From assembly GCA_963692975.2 (NCBI GenBank), contig CAXMMR010000018.1:84698-148697 (forward strand): a stretch of DNA of 64,000 nucleotides. Reading direction: 5' to 3'. Shown here one piece after another: positions 16,764-25,167 of this stretch (positions are counted from its first letter, which is position 1; each line of letters opens with the position of its first letter). A program made the translations under genes and the position numbers. The notes below the pieces were generated by a model. That model saw only the letters and a list, made by a program, of their open reading frames with translations. It made no database searches and was not told the origin of the DNA. The DNA is from CAXMMR01 sp963692975 (GTDB lineage Bacteria > Pseudomonadota > Alphaproteobacteria > Acetobacterales > Acetobacteraceae).

Positions 16764-17942
16764 ATGAGCGATCGTAGCCGTCTCGGCCGCCGCGGCTTCT
16801 GCGGCAGTGCCGGCGCCTCCCTGGCCGCCGCCGCCGCCGGCGAAAGCTTGTGGCCGCGCAGTCGCAACATCGCCCGCGCCGCGTCGCGAGACGATGTCAT
16901 ACGCGTGCTGGGCGTCTCCACTGGTGCGCTCGCCGATTGGCGCCAGTTCGAGCATGATACCGGCCTGACGATGCAGTGGACGCCGGCGAGCGACGATGTC
17001 GGCCTGTTCCTGCACGAGATGATTGCCGATGATGCAGGAGACCGTTACGATATCGTCACATGCTTGAGCGGCACCTACGAGGTGCTGGCCGATCAGGACC
17101 TGCTGCTGCCGATCGACCTCAAACGGCTGTCGAACTGGTACGGCGTGCCCGGTTACCTCCATGGCGCGCTGCCGCCAGCACCGGGTGGCGTCTGGAGCCT
17201 GCCCTACCACATGAACGCGGACGGCTTCGCCTACGCGCCGGCAGCACTCCACTTGCCCAAGGCACCGGCAGAGATTTCCTGGAAACTGCTCTACGACGAC
17301 GAGAGAACCCGCGGACGCGTCGCCATCGACAACGGCATCTACGCGCTCGGCTGCGCCGCGATCTACCTGAAATACCACCACCTGGTCGAGATCGGCGACA
17401 TCGGCGCCATGACCCCGAGCGAGTGCCGCTCGGTCGCCGACTTCTTGATCGAGCGCAAACGGGCCGGCCAATTTCGCGCCCTTTATAAGTCGTACGACGA
17501 ACAGTTGCAGCTCATGCTTGACGGCGAGGTGCTGGCCGAGACCGCCTGGGAGCCGGTGGCGCGCGAGGCGCAGCGTCGCGGCCATGATGTCGACTACGCC
17601 TTCACGGTCGAAGGTTACGACAAATGGTCGCAAAACCTGATGATCCCGGCGGCGGTCAAGGACCGCAACGGTCTCGACAAGGTCTATCGGACGATGAATT
17701 GGCTACTCGGTGGCGCCTATGCGGCTGAAATGGCCGACGTCGAAGGCTACGTCACGCCACGGCTGGATCTCGGCCTCGCGTATGCGCAGGAACACGGCTG
17801 GAGCGCCGATCGGATCGCCCGCATCCGCCAGGTCATGGCAAAGGGAGATATCAAATTTGCTAAAGCGCTCTACTGGGACCCGGGATATTTCAGCACTCTC
17901 GAGTCGTACGAACGGGAGATGGCACGGTTCCGAAACGCCTAA
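16764..17942 (+). CDS. Tat-exported polyamine-type ABC substrate-binding protein (PotD-like)
   Basis: This 392-residue extracellular binding protein begins MSDRSRLGRRGFCGSAGASLAAAAAG, a twin-arginine signal (RR followed by F and a hydrophobic stretch), suggesting folded export by the Tat system. The mature part has the PotD-like elements DRYDIVTCLSGTYEVLADQDLL, PLPI-type hinge LLPIDLKRLSNW, VWSLPYHMNADGFAYAP and the C-terminal YAAEMADVEGYVTPRLDL. GGAGAG lies 9 nt before ATG 16764; an upstream TTG at 16737 is less likely. The 108 bp gap before it may hold its own promoter. It converges on the nucleoside hydrolase gene across a repeat element. Confidence 0.87.
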   Translation: MSDRSRLGRRGFCGSAGASLAAAAAGESLWPRSRNIARAASRDDVIRVLGVSTGALADWRQFEHDTGLTMQWTPASDDVGLFLHEMIADDAGDRYDIVTCLSGTYEVLADQDLLLPIDLKRLSNWYGVPGYLHGALPPAPGGVWSLPYHMNADGFAYAPAALHLPKAPAEISWKLLYDDERTRGRVAIDNGIYALGCAAIYLKYHHLVEIGDIGAMTPSECRSVADFLIERKRAGQFRALYKSYDEQLQLMLDGEVLAETAWEPVAREAQRRGHDVDYAFTVEGYDKWSQNLMIPAAVKDRNGLDKVYRTMNWLLGGAYAAEMADVEGYVTPRLDLGLAYAQEHGWSADRIARIRQVMAKGDIKFAKALYWDPGYFSTLESYEREMARFRNA

Positions 17943-17945
17943 GGT

Positions 17946-18062
17946 AAGGCCGGGGCTTTGCCCCGGACCCACCAGGCGCGAGGCGCTCCTGGACCTTGGG
18001 CACTTAAGCGGTGCCGGTCTGCAGCGGCGCGCGCCAGCGGTCCAGGGCACAGCCCTGGCCTA
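17946..18062. repeat. GC-rich palindromic dispersed repeat, copy B1
   Basis: The left arm AAGGCCGGGGCTTTGCCCCGG is a hairpin by itself, and the right arm GGTCCAGGGCACAGCCCTGG mirrors it. Three more copies occur at 48391, 52110 and 58179. This copy separates two convergent genes and reaches the stop codon of the nucleoside hydrolase, so it could act as a bidirectional terminator. Confidence 0.75.
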
Positions 18063-18995
18063 ACGACGAAACGCCTCGATTGTATCGAAGACGTGCGACA
18101 CCGCTGCCGCCCCATCGATGCTCATGCCGACGAGTATTTCACGACCTGCCGCTGTGCCGCCGAAGCCGCGCAGGTCGAATGCCGTCATCCCGCGTAGCTC
18201 GTTTGGCGCCAGTTGCACACAGACCGGCAGGGATCGATATTGGATCAGGTCCGGCCGCACGAGCGCCAGCACGGCGGTCGGGTCATGCATCGGCAGATCG
18301 GTCGATCCATCCCGCTCGCAATAGCGCGACAGGTAGAACGCGAGCATGTCCGCGACCGCAATCGGCACCGGTGCATCGGCTCCGCGCAGCCGCCGTATGA
18401 TCCTATCGTCGATGCGCGCCTGACGTGTCAGGTTCAGCCCGGCCATCCGGACCGGCGCCGTCGAGCTGAACACGATGTCGGCCGCCTCCGGGTCTCGCGC
18501 CACGTTGGTTTCCGCGAACGCGGTTTCGTTGCCGATATCGGTGCTACCGCCCATGATCGAGATGCCGCACAGCCAGCCAGCCAGCCGTGGCTCCAGCCGC
18601 AGCGCCAATGCGATGTTGGTCAGCGGCCCGGTCGCGACTAGGGTAACCTCGCTCGGCCGCCGCCGGGCGATCTCGATGATCACCTGTGCCGCATGGTCGC
18701 CGAGCGGCGCGCGATGCGGCTCGGGCAGCGACGCGGCGCCGTCCAGCCCCGTCTCGCCGTGAAAACCGGTGCCAAGGATCCGCTCGAGCAATGGGCCTCC
18801 GCAGCCCTGCGCGACCGGGACGTCAACCCCGCCCAACGCACAGATGCGCAGTGCATTACGCGTCGTCTGAGCCACGGACGCGTTGCCGAACACAGTGGTA
18901 ATAGCGAGCACGTCGAGATGACGTGCCGCGTAGAGAAGCGCGATGGCGTCGTCGTGGCCGGGGTCGCAATCGAGCACGATCGGCTGCAAGGTCAT
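18060..18995 (-). CDS. Inosine-uridine-preferring nucleoside hydrolase family protein
   Basis: This 311-residue enzyme cleaves the N-glycosidic bond of nucleosides to base plus ribose. The calcium-binding signature is LDCDPGHDDAIAL at residues 8-20. ATGPLTNIALALRLEP, then MGGSTDIGNETAFAETNVARDPEAA and the active-site region MHDPTAVLALVRPDL follow in family order. The length is standard (about 310). It has no signal peptide, so it is cytoplasmic. It forms an operon with the upstream ridA-like gene (4-nt overlap). Next to a barbiturase-type enzyme it would supply free bases; the nucleoside preference is not readable from sequence. Confidence 0.9.
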   Translation of the reverse strand: MTLQPIVLDCDPGHDDAIALLYAARHLDVLAITTVFGNASVAQTTRNALRICALGGVDVPVAQGCGGPLLERILGTGFHGETGLDGAASLPEPHRAPLGDHAAQVIIEIARRRPSEVTLVATGPLTNIALALRLEPRLAGWLCGISIMGGSTDIGNETAFAETNVARDPEAADIVFSSTAPVRMAGLNLTRQARIDDRIIRRLRGADAPVPIAVADMLAFYLSRYCERDGSTDLPMHDPTAVLALVRPDLIQYRSLPVCVQLAPNELRGMTAFDLRGFGGTAAGREILVGMSIDGAAAVSHVFDTIEAFRR

Positions 18996-19390
18996 TGCGC
19001 CGCGATCGCATCGATCTCGATCAACCAGCGTGGGTCCATCAGGGCGTGCACGTAGATCATAGTTGAGGACGGACGACGGCCGCCAAGGAATTCGGTCCGG
19101 ATGGCGTTGAACTCCGCTTTCAGCTCATCCGTCATAATCACCTGCCTTGCAATAAAGATGCCGGTCCTGACGATGTCGACCGGGGAGAGGTCCGCATCAC
19201 TTAGAACGTTGCCAACATTGCACCAAGTCATGCGGCACTGCTCGATGAAGCTTGCGCCGACCCGTCCGTCGGCATCGACGCCAATTTGCCCGGAGACGAA
19301 CACCAGGCGTCGCGGCGACCGCAGATCGAGTCCCCAGCTGAACGCGCCAGGTGGCTTGGGACTGTCGCTCGGGTTGATCTGATCGAACAT
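18992..19390 (-). CDS. RidA/YjgF/UK114-family protein (enamine/imine deaminase)
   Basis: This 132-residue small trimeric-type protein shows the RidA landmarks: VFVSGQIGVDADGRVG, CRMTWCNVGNVLSDADLSPVDIVRTGIFI and the C-terminal RPSSTMIYVHALMDPRWLIEIDAIA. In canonical RidA an Arg in the IPxRxA segment binds the imine carboxylate; here the equivalent region is altered (GGRRPSSTMIYV). It is therefore probably one of the Rid subfamilies linked to catabolic operons, such as RutC-like, rather than housekeeping RidA. ATG 19390 has a nearby AGAGG; a GTG two codons upstream is an alternative. First gene of an operon with the nucleoside hydrolase. Confidence 0.82.
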   Translation of the reverse strand: MFDQINPSDSPKPPGAFSWGLDLRSPRRLVFVSGQIGVDADGRVGASFIEQCRMTWCNVGNVLSDADLSPVDIVRTGIFIARQVIMTDELKAEFNAIRTEFLGGRRPSSTMIYVHALMDPRWLIEIDAIAAQ

Positions 19391-19647
19391 TGACACCTCT
19401 TATCGTAAGGCCTCGCGCGGGCTGTCCGTGACCGCCAGTCACCCGCCTTGCTGCGCCATTTTGCTGAAACGCCGTCCGCAATGCGTGTGACCTCACTCTC
19501 AGAAGCGCTGCAGAAAAACGCACACGGTAAGCGAAAATTAATGCTACTCGGTCAAGGCGTCGTGAAGGTTAGGGTTTCACCTGAGGTCTGGGAACCATCG
19601 ACCGGCAGCTAATCACCCATCGCCACCAGACACCAAGGGATGCCACC

Positions 19648-22134
19648 ATGAGGGGTCACAGACACAGCATCCAGGTCATCCTGCTTATCGGAACGATTGT
19701 CTCGTGGGGCGCGTCCGCTGTTAGCCCAGCGCTCGCCCAGACCGTCACCACGAGCAGTGCCAGCACCCACAAGGCCAGGACCAGCAAGACGAAGGCTAAG
19801 CCTAGCACTCCCAAGGCGCGCGCCGAAGCGAACGCGTCGTCGACGTCAAATGACGGCACGGTCAAGGCGCCGGCCAAGCCGCTCGGCATTGAGCAGGTGG
19901 TTGTCACGTCTGCCAAGCGGGCCCAACTCATCAATAAGGTTCCCGAGAGCGTGTCGGTCCTGACGGGTCAGCAGCTCATCGAGAACCACATCACCACATT
20001 CGACGACGTCACGCGCCAGACGCCGGGCCTTTCGTTTGCCGCCGGCTCTTCCGTCTCGGGTGGCATCGTCGGGCCGAATACACAAAACCTCGTCGTCCGC
20101 GGTGTCAGCTCCACCTCCGGCTCGGCGACGACCGCCGTCTATCTCGACGACGTCCCAGTCACCCAAGACAACCTTTACGATGGCGCCGAGTTGCCGCGCT
20201 TTGTCGATCTCAGTCGGGTGGAGGTCCTGCGCGGACCGCAAGGAACGCTGTTTGGCTCAAGCTCGGAGGGTGGCACCATCCGGCTGATCACCAACCAGCC
20301 GGTGCTGAACACTTACAGCGCCGACCTGATCAGCGACGGTTCCGGCACCGTGCATGGCGGCGCCAACTACGATGAGCAGGGGGCGATCAACATACCGCTT
20401 ATCCCCAATCAAATGGCGCTGCGCATCGCCGGGGATGTCGGCTCGAATAGCGGATACATCAATCGGCTGAACCAGGATGGCACACTTGCCAAGGCTGGCG
20501 TGAACGATGAGCACTACAACTTTCTCCGGGCGACACTGAAATACGTTCCCACCGACGACCTCGTGGTCACCGCGCAGGTGCTCAGTCAAAATGATAAGAC
20601 CGGCGACACGCCGGTGTTCTACACACAGCTTGGAACTTACAACGAAGACAAGAAGGTCTCCGAGCCGAGTAACGACAGCTTCTTCGTGCCCAGTCTGACC
20701 GTGCAGAAGTTCTTTCCGGATTTCAGCATCACGTCAGCCTCAAGTTACCTGCAGCGTGATTTCTCGTTTCAAAGCGACGGTACTGTCTTCAACAGCCAGG
20801 TGCTCGCCACCGCTTTCTTTGATCCGGCGTTCCCTGCCGAAAAGACGCAGGACGATGCCCTTATCGGTGGCCTGCCGTCGCAGGTACACCGCAATGACCG
20901 GACCTACCAGGCATCCGAGGAGCTTCGAGCGACGTCGACCGGCCTGCGCCTGTTCGATCGCGACTTCAACGTGATCGGCGGCTTTTTCTACGAGTATCAG
21001 CGTCAAGTGCGCGACGACACCGAGCCGGCAAACGGCATCGCAGCAGATTTCCAGAGCATCTACGGCATCCCGATCGTCGACTCGTCATTTGGCGGCGCCG
21101 CGTTGGGCGATCTGCCGTTCGCCGACTACCAGCGGGACGTCGTTTACTCCGACCATCAGGCGTTGATCGAAAAGCAGTATGCCGGCTTCACCCAGGCGGA
21201 TTACGCGATCCTGCCGCGCCTGAAATTCACCGCTGGCGTCCGCTACTCCTATGCGACGCAGAGCTACACGCGTGACAGTGGAGGCGTACTCGCCTTTGGC
21301 AACGTGTTTCCGTTTACGTCCAGTAACGACACCTATGCCACGACTCCAAAATTCTCTCTCGCCTACGACCTCGACAAGGAATCACTGCTGTATGCGACCG
21401 TGGCCAAGGGCTTTCGTCTCGGCGGACCGACCGGGCCGGTATCCGGGATCACCTGCAAGAGCGATCTGGCCGCGGTTGGCATCAGCAACCCGCCAACCAA
21501 CTACGCGCCCGACAAGCTTTGGAGCTATGAGGCTGGCCTGAAGAAGCTGTTTCTGCAGGACAAGGTGAGCTTTAATGCCGGCGTCTTCTATATTGACTGG
21601 CAGAATATTCAGCAGACGATCAATCTGCCGACCTGCGGTGCCTCCATCACGCAGAACTTTGGTGCCGCCAAAAGCTACGGCACTGAACTCGAGCTGCGCG
21701 CGAGAGTGACGCAGGCGCTGACATTGAGCGCGCTGGGCGGCATCACGCGTGCCGTCATCACTCAGAGCCCGAATGACCTGGCGGCGGCTCCTGGCCAGGA
21801 GCTTCTCAATGTGCCGAAGTGGACCGGCACATTTGGCGCCGATTACACCTTTCCGGTGACAACTAACGTGTCCGGATTCGCGCATGGCGACTTCGACGTC
21901 GTCGGGTCCTCTCGTGGTGCTTTCAGCGACAGTGATCCGGCTGCCAACCAGCCTCGCTACGGTGTGCTCAATGGTCGCATCGGCATCACCGTTCGCAGAT
22001 GGCTGTTTACGCTCTACGGACAGAACCTGACCAACAACAAGACGATCATTCAGCGCCCATCGATCAACTTCGTCGAGGAGGGCTACCTTCTGCGGCCATT
22101 AACCGTCGGCGTGCGCGCATCGCTGCATTTCTAA
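19648..22134 (+). CDS. TonB-dependent outer membrane receptor (1)
   Basis: This 828-residue outer-membrane active transporter has a signal peptide ending ALAQ (about residue 30), then an unusual Lys/Ser/Thr/Ala-rich linker to about residue 75. The TonB box IEQVVVTSAKR comes next, then the plug domain (VPESVSVLTGQQL, LVVRGVSSTSGSATTAVYLDDVPV, VEVLRGPQGTLFGSSSEGGTI) and a 22-strand-type barrel ending in LTVGVRASLHF with the terminal Phe. It resembles the sugar/xenobiotic-type receptors rather than obvious siderophore receptors, although substrate cannot be told. It lies 250 bp downstream of, and divergent from, the ridA/nucleoside hydrolase operon, so it may import the same compound. Confidence 0.9.
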   Translation: MRGHRHSIQVILLIGTIVSWGASAVSPALAQTVTTSSASTHKARTSKTKAKPSTPKARAEANASSTSNDGTVKAPAKPLGIEQVVVTSAKRAQLINKVPESVSVLTGQQLIENHITTFDDVTRQTPGLSFAAGSSVSGGIVGPNTQNLVVRGVSSTSGSATTAVYLDDVPVTQDNLYDGAELPRFVDLSRVEVLRGPQGTLFGSSSEGGTIRLITNQPVLNTYSADLISDGSGTVHGGANYDEQGAINIPLIPNQMALRIAGDVGSNSGYINRLNQDGTLAKAGVNDEHYNFLRATLKYVPTDDLVVTAQVLSQNDKTGDTPVFYTQLGTYNEDKKVSEPSNDSFFVPSLTVQKFFPDFSITSASSYLQRDFSFQSDGTVFNSQVLATAFFDPAFPAEKTQDDALIGGLPSQVHRNDRTYQASEELRATSTGLRLFDRDFNVIGGFFYEYQRQVRDDTEPANGIAADFQSIYGIPIVDSSFGGAALGDLPFADYQRDVVYSDHQALIEKQYAGFTQADYAILPRLKFTAGVRYSYATQSYTRDSGGVLAFGNVFPFTSSNDTYATTPKFSLAYDLDKESLLYATVAKGFRLGGPTGPVSGITCKSDLAAVGISNPPTNYAPDKLWSYEAGLKKLFLQDKVSFNAGVFYIDWQNIQQTINLPTCGASITQNFGAAKSYGTELELRARVTQALTLSALGGITRAVITQSPNDLAAAPGQELLNVPKWTGTFGADYTFPVTTNVSGFAHGDFDVVGSSRGAFSDSDPAANQPRYGVLNGRIGITVRRWLFTLYGQNLTNNKTIIQRPSINFVEEGYLLRPLTVGVRASLHF

Positions 22135-22886
22135 GGTGCCGCGAGATCCAGGCTTGGTGAAGATGGAGACGTTGTCGGTGGAGGCCGCGCAAGCGGTGGC
22201 GCTTGCACCGGGACTGCACTGGAGGCGGACTTTCTACCTGGGTGACGCTTAACCTGGCGCGCCTGATCGACCACGTAACACTGGTGAGGGCGGTGCCGCT
22301 CGGCAAAACCAATGAGCCAGCGGGCGATCTTCGCGCCTTGGCTGGGCGGCTCACGAGCCAGCTGTATGACCTCGGCGTAGCGGCAAGCACGCGTGCCGTG
22401 CCGAGCGAGCGCCGAACAGGTCGCCAAGGCGGTGCTGGCGCGTATCCGGACGCTCGATGTCCGGCTCGGCTCGAGTGTGCAGCACAAGCGAGCAGGCTGG
22501 CGCGATGCCAAGCGGCGGCGTCAATGACGAGTCGTCCGATACGCACCTGCACGAGGTCGCAGCCCCGTAGCTTGCTATCGATGTGAAGTCGGAACAGCGC
22601 CAAATCGCGGATGCATCCTTCGCAGTGAAGGTTAAGGCGAATGGACAGGACCTGCTTGGCTTGCGCGGCGACGCGGCCCGGCTTGAAGGCGGGGCGCCTG
22701 GCCTCCGCCGCAGCAGTCGGAGGTTCTATCGTCGAGGCGGCACATGGATGGAACGTCGCCCAACGAAAGCGGCGAGCGCAGTCCCGACCGACTGGGCTGG
22801 GGCCGCAAGCCGATCAACACCAGCTTCCAAGACAGTGGCGAACCCGGCCATGTTTTGCAGCGTCACAGACCCACCTGCGGCGCCTC
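22135..22886. other. Degenerate region downstream of TonB receptor
   Basis: About 750 bp with no convincing gene. Short open frames on both strands are Arg/Pro/Ala-rich. One minus-strand stretch around 22250-22400 (CYVVDQARQV region) looks protein-like but matches nothing I recognise. I read it as eroded sequence linked to the IS remnant that follows. Confidence 0.45.
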
Positions 22887-22982
22887 GCCATCGCCATCGC
22901 CATCGCCATCGCCATCACCATCACCATCGCCATCGCCATCGCTATCGCTATCGCTATCGCTATCGCTATCGCTATCGCTATC
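22887..22982. repeat. Hexanucleotide microsatellite (16 units)
   Basis: There are sixteen uninterrupted 6-bp units: five GCCATC, two ACCATC, two GCCATC and seven GCTATC. One frame codes Ala-Ile repeats, and the opposite strand codes Asp-Ser then Asp-Gly repeats. It sits directly against the left break of the IS21 remnant and lies inside no credible gene. Confidence 0.9.
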
Positions 22983-23004
22983 AAGGATGGTTGGTACGAC
23001 TCCG

Positions 23005-23356
23005 CGGCGGCGCAACGGCGCGCCGTTCAAGGGCTGAGTGTTGCCCGGCGCGCTTGGCCGCATGCAGCACAAGCTGCGCAGCGTCACTGACGGCGATCGG
23101 CAGATGGGCACAATCCTCAATGCCGTGCCGCTGAATGGGCTCGCGGCGGTGGAGGCCGCTTGCAATGAAAGCTTTGGCGGCCGGGCTGTGCAGCAGCGAC
23201 GCGGTGCTCAACCCGCTCTCGCGCCAGCAGCTGCCCGCACCGACACTGAGCATTCTCACCCCGGACGCCCTGCGGATCCGCCACGCGCCGGTGGCGGACT
23301 GCGCGCACTACGACACCCCGAGAAGCAAAGATCATGGAGCGACATCAGGGTCTTGA
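23005..23356 (+). pseudogene. istA: istA transposase C-terminal fragment, frameshifted
   Basis: Homology to the IS21 transposase C-terminus begins at NGAPFKG. It is interrupted by TGA at 23035 where the family has Trp, and continues VLPGALGRMQHKLRS...DRQMGTILNAV and LNGLAAVEAACNES. It then moves to another frame near 23175 (LCSSDAVLNPLSRQQ...ILTPDALRIRHAPVADCAHYD). The catalytic DDE core is missing. Clearly non-functional. Confidence 0.8.
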
Positions 23357-23603
23357 GTTGGACCTCATCGTGCTCGATGAGCTTGGCTATCTGCCATTTG
23401 CCCAGAGCGGCGGACAGATGCTGTTCCACCTGATCAGCCGCCTCTACAAGCAGACGTCGTTCCTGGTCACCACCAAGCTGCTGTTTGCCGAATGGCCGAG
23501 CGTGCTCAACGACGCCAAGATAACGACGGCGCTCCTCGAGCGCCTCACGCATCACTACGACATCATCGAGACCGGCAACGCTAGCTGGCGCTACCGCAAC
23601 TAG
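23334..23603 (+). pseudogene. istB: istB ATPase C-terminal fragment
   Basis: Eighty-nine residues match the C-terminal part of the IS21 helper ATPase IstB: DLIVLDELGYLPFAQSGGQM (Walker B onward), LFHLISRLYKQTSFLVTTKL, FAEWPSVLNDAKITTALLERLTHH and the end ETGNASWRYRN. The N-terminal half with the Walker A motif is missing, so it cannot bind ATP. It overlaps the last codons of the istA fragment, reflecting an internal deletion. Confidence 0.82.
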
Positions 23604-23675
23604 CAGCCATCCAAACGAACCCTCAGGCGCACGCCAGAAGGGTCAATTTTTGGACGCAGATGGAGGTCAATTTAG

Positions 23676-24173
23676 ATGTTGTTTGACACGTTAGGAAAAG
23701 GAACTGGAGCGGTGAAGATTAAGGGCGGTATGGCGTTAGGGAAGATAATTGCGCTCTTGAAAACTTACGGCATCCCTGTGATGGGTCATGTGGGCCTAAC
23801 GCCACGATCGGTTCACACGCTTGGCGGCTATAAGGTTCAAGGCCGCACGAACGAGAACTTTTCTCAGATCTTGAAAGACGCGCAAGCTCTCGACAGAGCG
23901 GGCGCATGCGCCATTGTCGTTGAGGCTGATGTCGAAGCGCTTGGTCGCTCCATCACCGAGACCCTAGTTTGCCCGACTATAGGCACTGGCGCGTCGCCAG
24001 CTTGCGACGGTCAGGTGCTTGTTGTGGATGACCTGTTGGGCATGACGAAGACGGTGCGCCAGGGGTATGAACTCTTCGACGCGATTGCCGACTGTCCAAC
24101 TGGAAATGCGAGATCGTTCTTCACCAAGCAATTTCAAGCTAGACCGATCACGTTATGTGCATGGGTCACATAG
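23676..24173 (+). pseudogene. panB: Truncated panB (ketopantoate hydroxymethyltransferase) fragment
   Basis: This 165-codon frame contains the central and late part of PanB: GAVKIKGG, GIPVMGHVGLTPRSVHTLGGYKVQGR, ILKDAQALDRAGACAIVVEAD, then SITETLVCPTIGTGASPACDGQVLVVDDLLG. The first about 95 residues of the usual 265, including metal ligands, are missing. The last 20 residues no longer match. The fragment starts 4 bp from the IS21 remnant's end. Its GC content is visibly lower than the surrounding genes, suggesting an acquired copy. Confidence 0.8.
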
Positions 24174-24306
24174 CTGAAATCGAGCGTCCACAGCCCAAGC
24201 CATGCTGGCGCGTAATTGGATGCTATCTTTTCAGCTTCCGGCGCGAATGTCAGCCGCCCTGAGCCTGCTACGTGAGAGGATTCGATCTGTTCCTCATGTC
24301 GCTGTT

Positions 24307-24900
24307 TCAAGTAGCCGAGAGATGATGCTGCACTAGGAGCACAGTCGTGATCTCTAGAACGTCGCCCGGCTGACCTGAAATTCGAGCCAGCATGGTTGCA
24401 CCCTCGACGACCGCTAAGGCGGTCCTGGCCATGGCTCGAGCATCTGAACTTCCAGCTCTCGAGAACCCCATGCTTAACCGCTCTATCCATCCATTGACTG
24501 CTTGCGTCAGCGAGCCCTCGATCAGGCTAGATCCTGGTACAGCCTCTGCGGCAAGAACTGCGATGAGAGACCCGCGCATACGGTCTGGTCGGGCAAGGCC
24601 TAGGACGGCGTAGCGTGCGATCTCCAAGGTCATCTCATCGCCATGAAGGTGTGACCGGTTTAATCGATCCAGAAAGGCATTTACCTCGGCAGTCAGCCAC
24701 TTCACCGCCTCAACGGCGAGCTGCTCCTTTCCGCCCGGATAGTGATGATAGAAGCAACCTTTCGGCGCACCGGCTTCAGCCAGGATCGCGGCGACCCCAG
24801 TCCCATGATAGCCGTTCGCCTGGAACTGACCTACGCCCGCACGCAGGATGCGCTCGCGGGTGTCGACATGCGGCGACAAGTAAGCTGCTGTCGATGCCAT
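24307..24900 (-). CDS. TetR-family transcriptional regulator (YxaF/LmrA-like)
   Basis: This 197-residue repressor has the TetR helix-turn-helix at residues 14-60: TRERILRAGVGQFQANGYHGTGVAAILAEAGAPKGCFYHHYPGGKEQLAVEAV. The C-terminal ligand domain has the YxaF-type layout (RCGSLIAVLAAEA-like RMRGSLIAVLAAE, then ALAVVEGATMLAR). ATG 24900 is directly preceded by the palindrome GTCTAGCTAGAC, a likely autoregulatory site. It lies downstream of a thioesterase gene and an alcohol-dehydrogenase-like fragment on the same strand. It is the only clearly intact regulator in this decayed region. Confidence 0.85.
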   Translation of the reverse strand: MASTAAYLSPHVDTRERILRAGVGQFQANGYHGTGVAAILAEAGAPKGCFYHHYPGGKEQLAVEAVKWLTAEVNAFLDRLNRSHLHGDEMTLEIARYAVLGLARPDRMRGSLIAVLAAEAVPGSSLIEGSLTQAVNGWIERLSMGFSRAGSSDARAMARTALAVVEGATMLARISGQPGDVLEITTVLLVQHHLSAT

Positions 24901-24902
24901 GG

Positions 24903-24914
24903 GTCTAGCTAGAC
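24903..24914. promoter_or_regulatory. Candidate TetR operator at the regulator's own start
   Basis: The perfect 12-bp palindrome GTCTAGCTAGAC lies 2 bp upstream of the TetR ATG. It shares TAGAC half-sites with the palindrome at 25630, upstream of the thioesterase gene. Confidence 0.45.
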
Positions 24915-24939
24915 GCGGACCGCAGCCACGTAGAGGGCA

Positions 24940-25140
24940 TCAGACGAGCAGGCTGCCTTCGCGTCCTCCCATCTCGCTGATAATTTCGTATCCAATCGAT
25001 TCTCCGGACGCGATAGGAAGCAGATCTTGGACATAGGCGACGGCCAGATCGTAGCGACCCAAGACGAGAGGACGAATGAGGGGCCTCACCCTCTCCACAA
25101 ATCCTCGGATCAAACGTCTCACGCCATTCCATCAAGCCAG
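24940..25140 (-). pseudogene. Possible C-terminal fragment of a zinc-type alcohol dehydrogenase (MDR)
   Basis: A short frame reads GFVERVRPLIRPLVLGRYDLA...LLPIASGESIGYEIISEMGG. This resembles the last about 50 residues of medium-chain dehydrogenase/reductases (usually Vxxxlpli...yplAdaaeAh.lmesGksiGKivl). No catalytic or cofactor domain remains. It lies between the thioesterase and TetR genes on the same strand. The assignment rests on a weak pattern and may be wrong. Confidence 0.35.
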
Positions 25141-25167
25141 GCTTTACAAAGACCGCAGGGCGTATGG

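Larger units (their letters stand above)
23005..23672 (+). mobile_element. IS21-family insertion sequence remnant
   Basis: The C-terminal third of istA and the C-terminal third of istB are adjacent, followed at 23636-23672 by IS21-style end repeats (GGGTCAATTTTTGGACGC and GGAGGTCAATTT). The left end, most of istA and the N-terminal part of istB are lost. The element abuts a truncated panB at its right end, so it, or an event it mediated, probably removed the 5' part of panB. Confidence 0.8.

Noticed and set aside
22863..23165. Minus-strand frame with Asp-Ser/Asp-Gly repeats resembling a calcium-binding tail
   Set aside because: The acidic repeat is the translation of the hexanucleotide microsatellite, and the rest overlaps the istA fragment in antisense.
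23676..24173. Intact panB gene
   Set aside because: The first third of the enzyme and its metal-binding residues are absent, and the C-terminus does not match.
24134..24490. Minus-strand frame ending LGLWTLDFSYVTHAHNVIGLA as a transposase fragment
   Set aside because: The WTLDF-like string is suggestive, but the rest overlaps the TetR gene in another frame and shows no DDE pattern.
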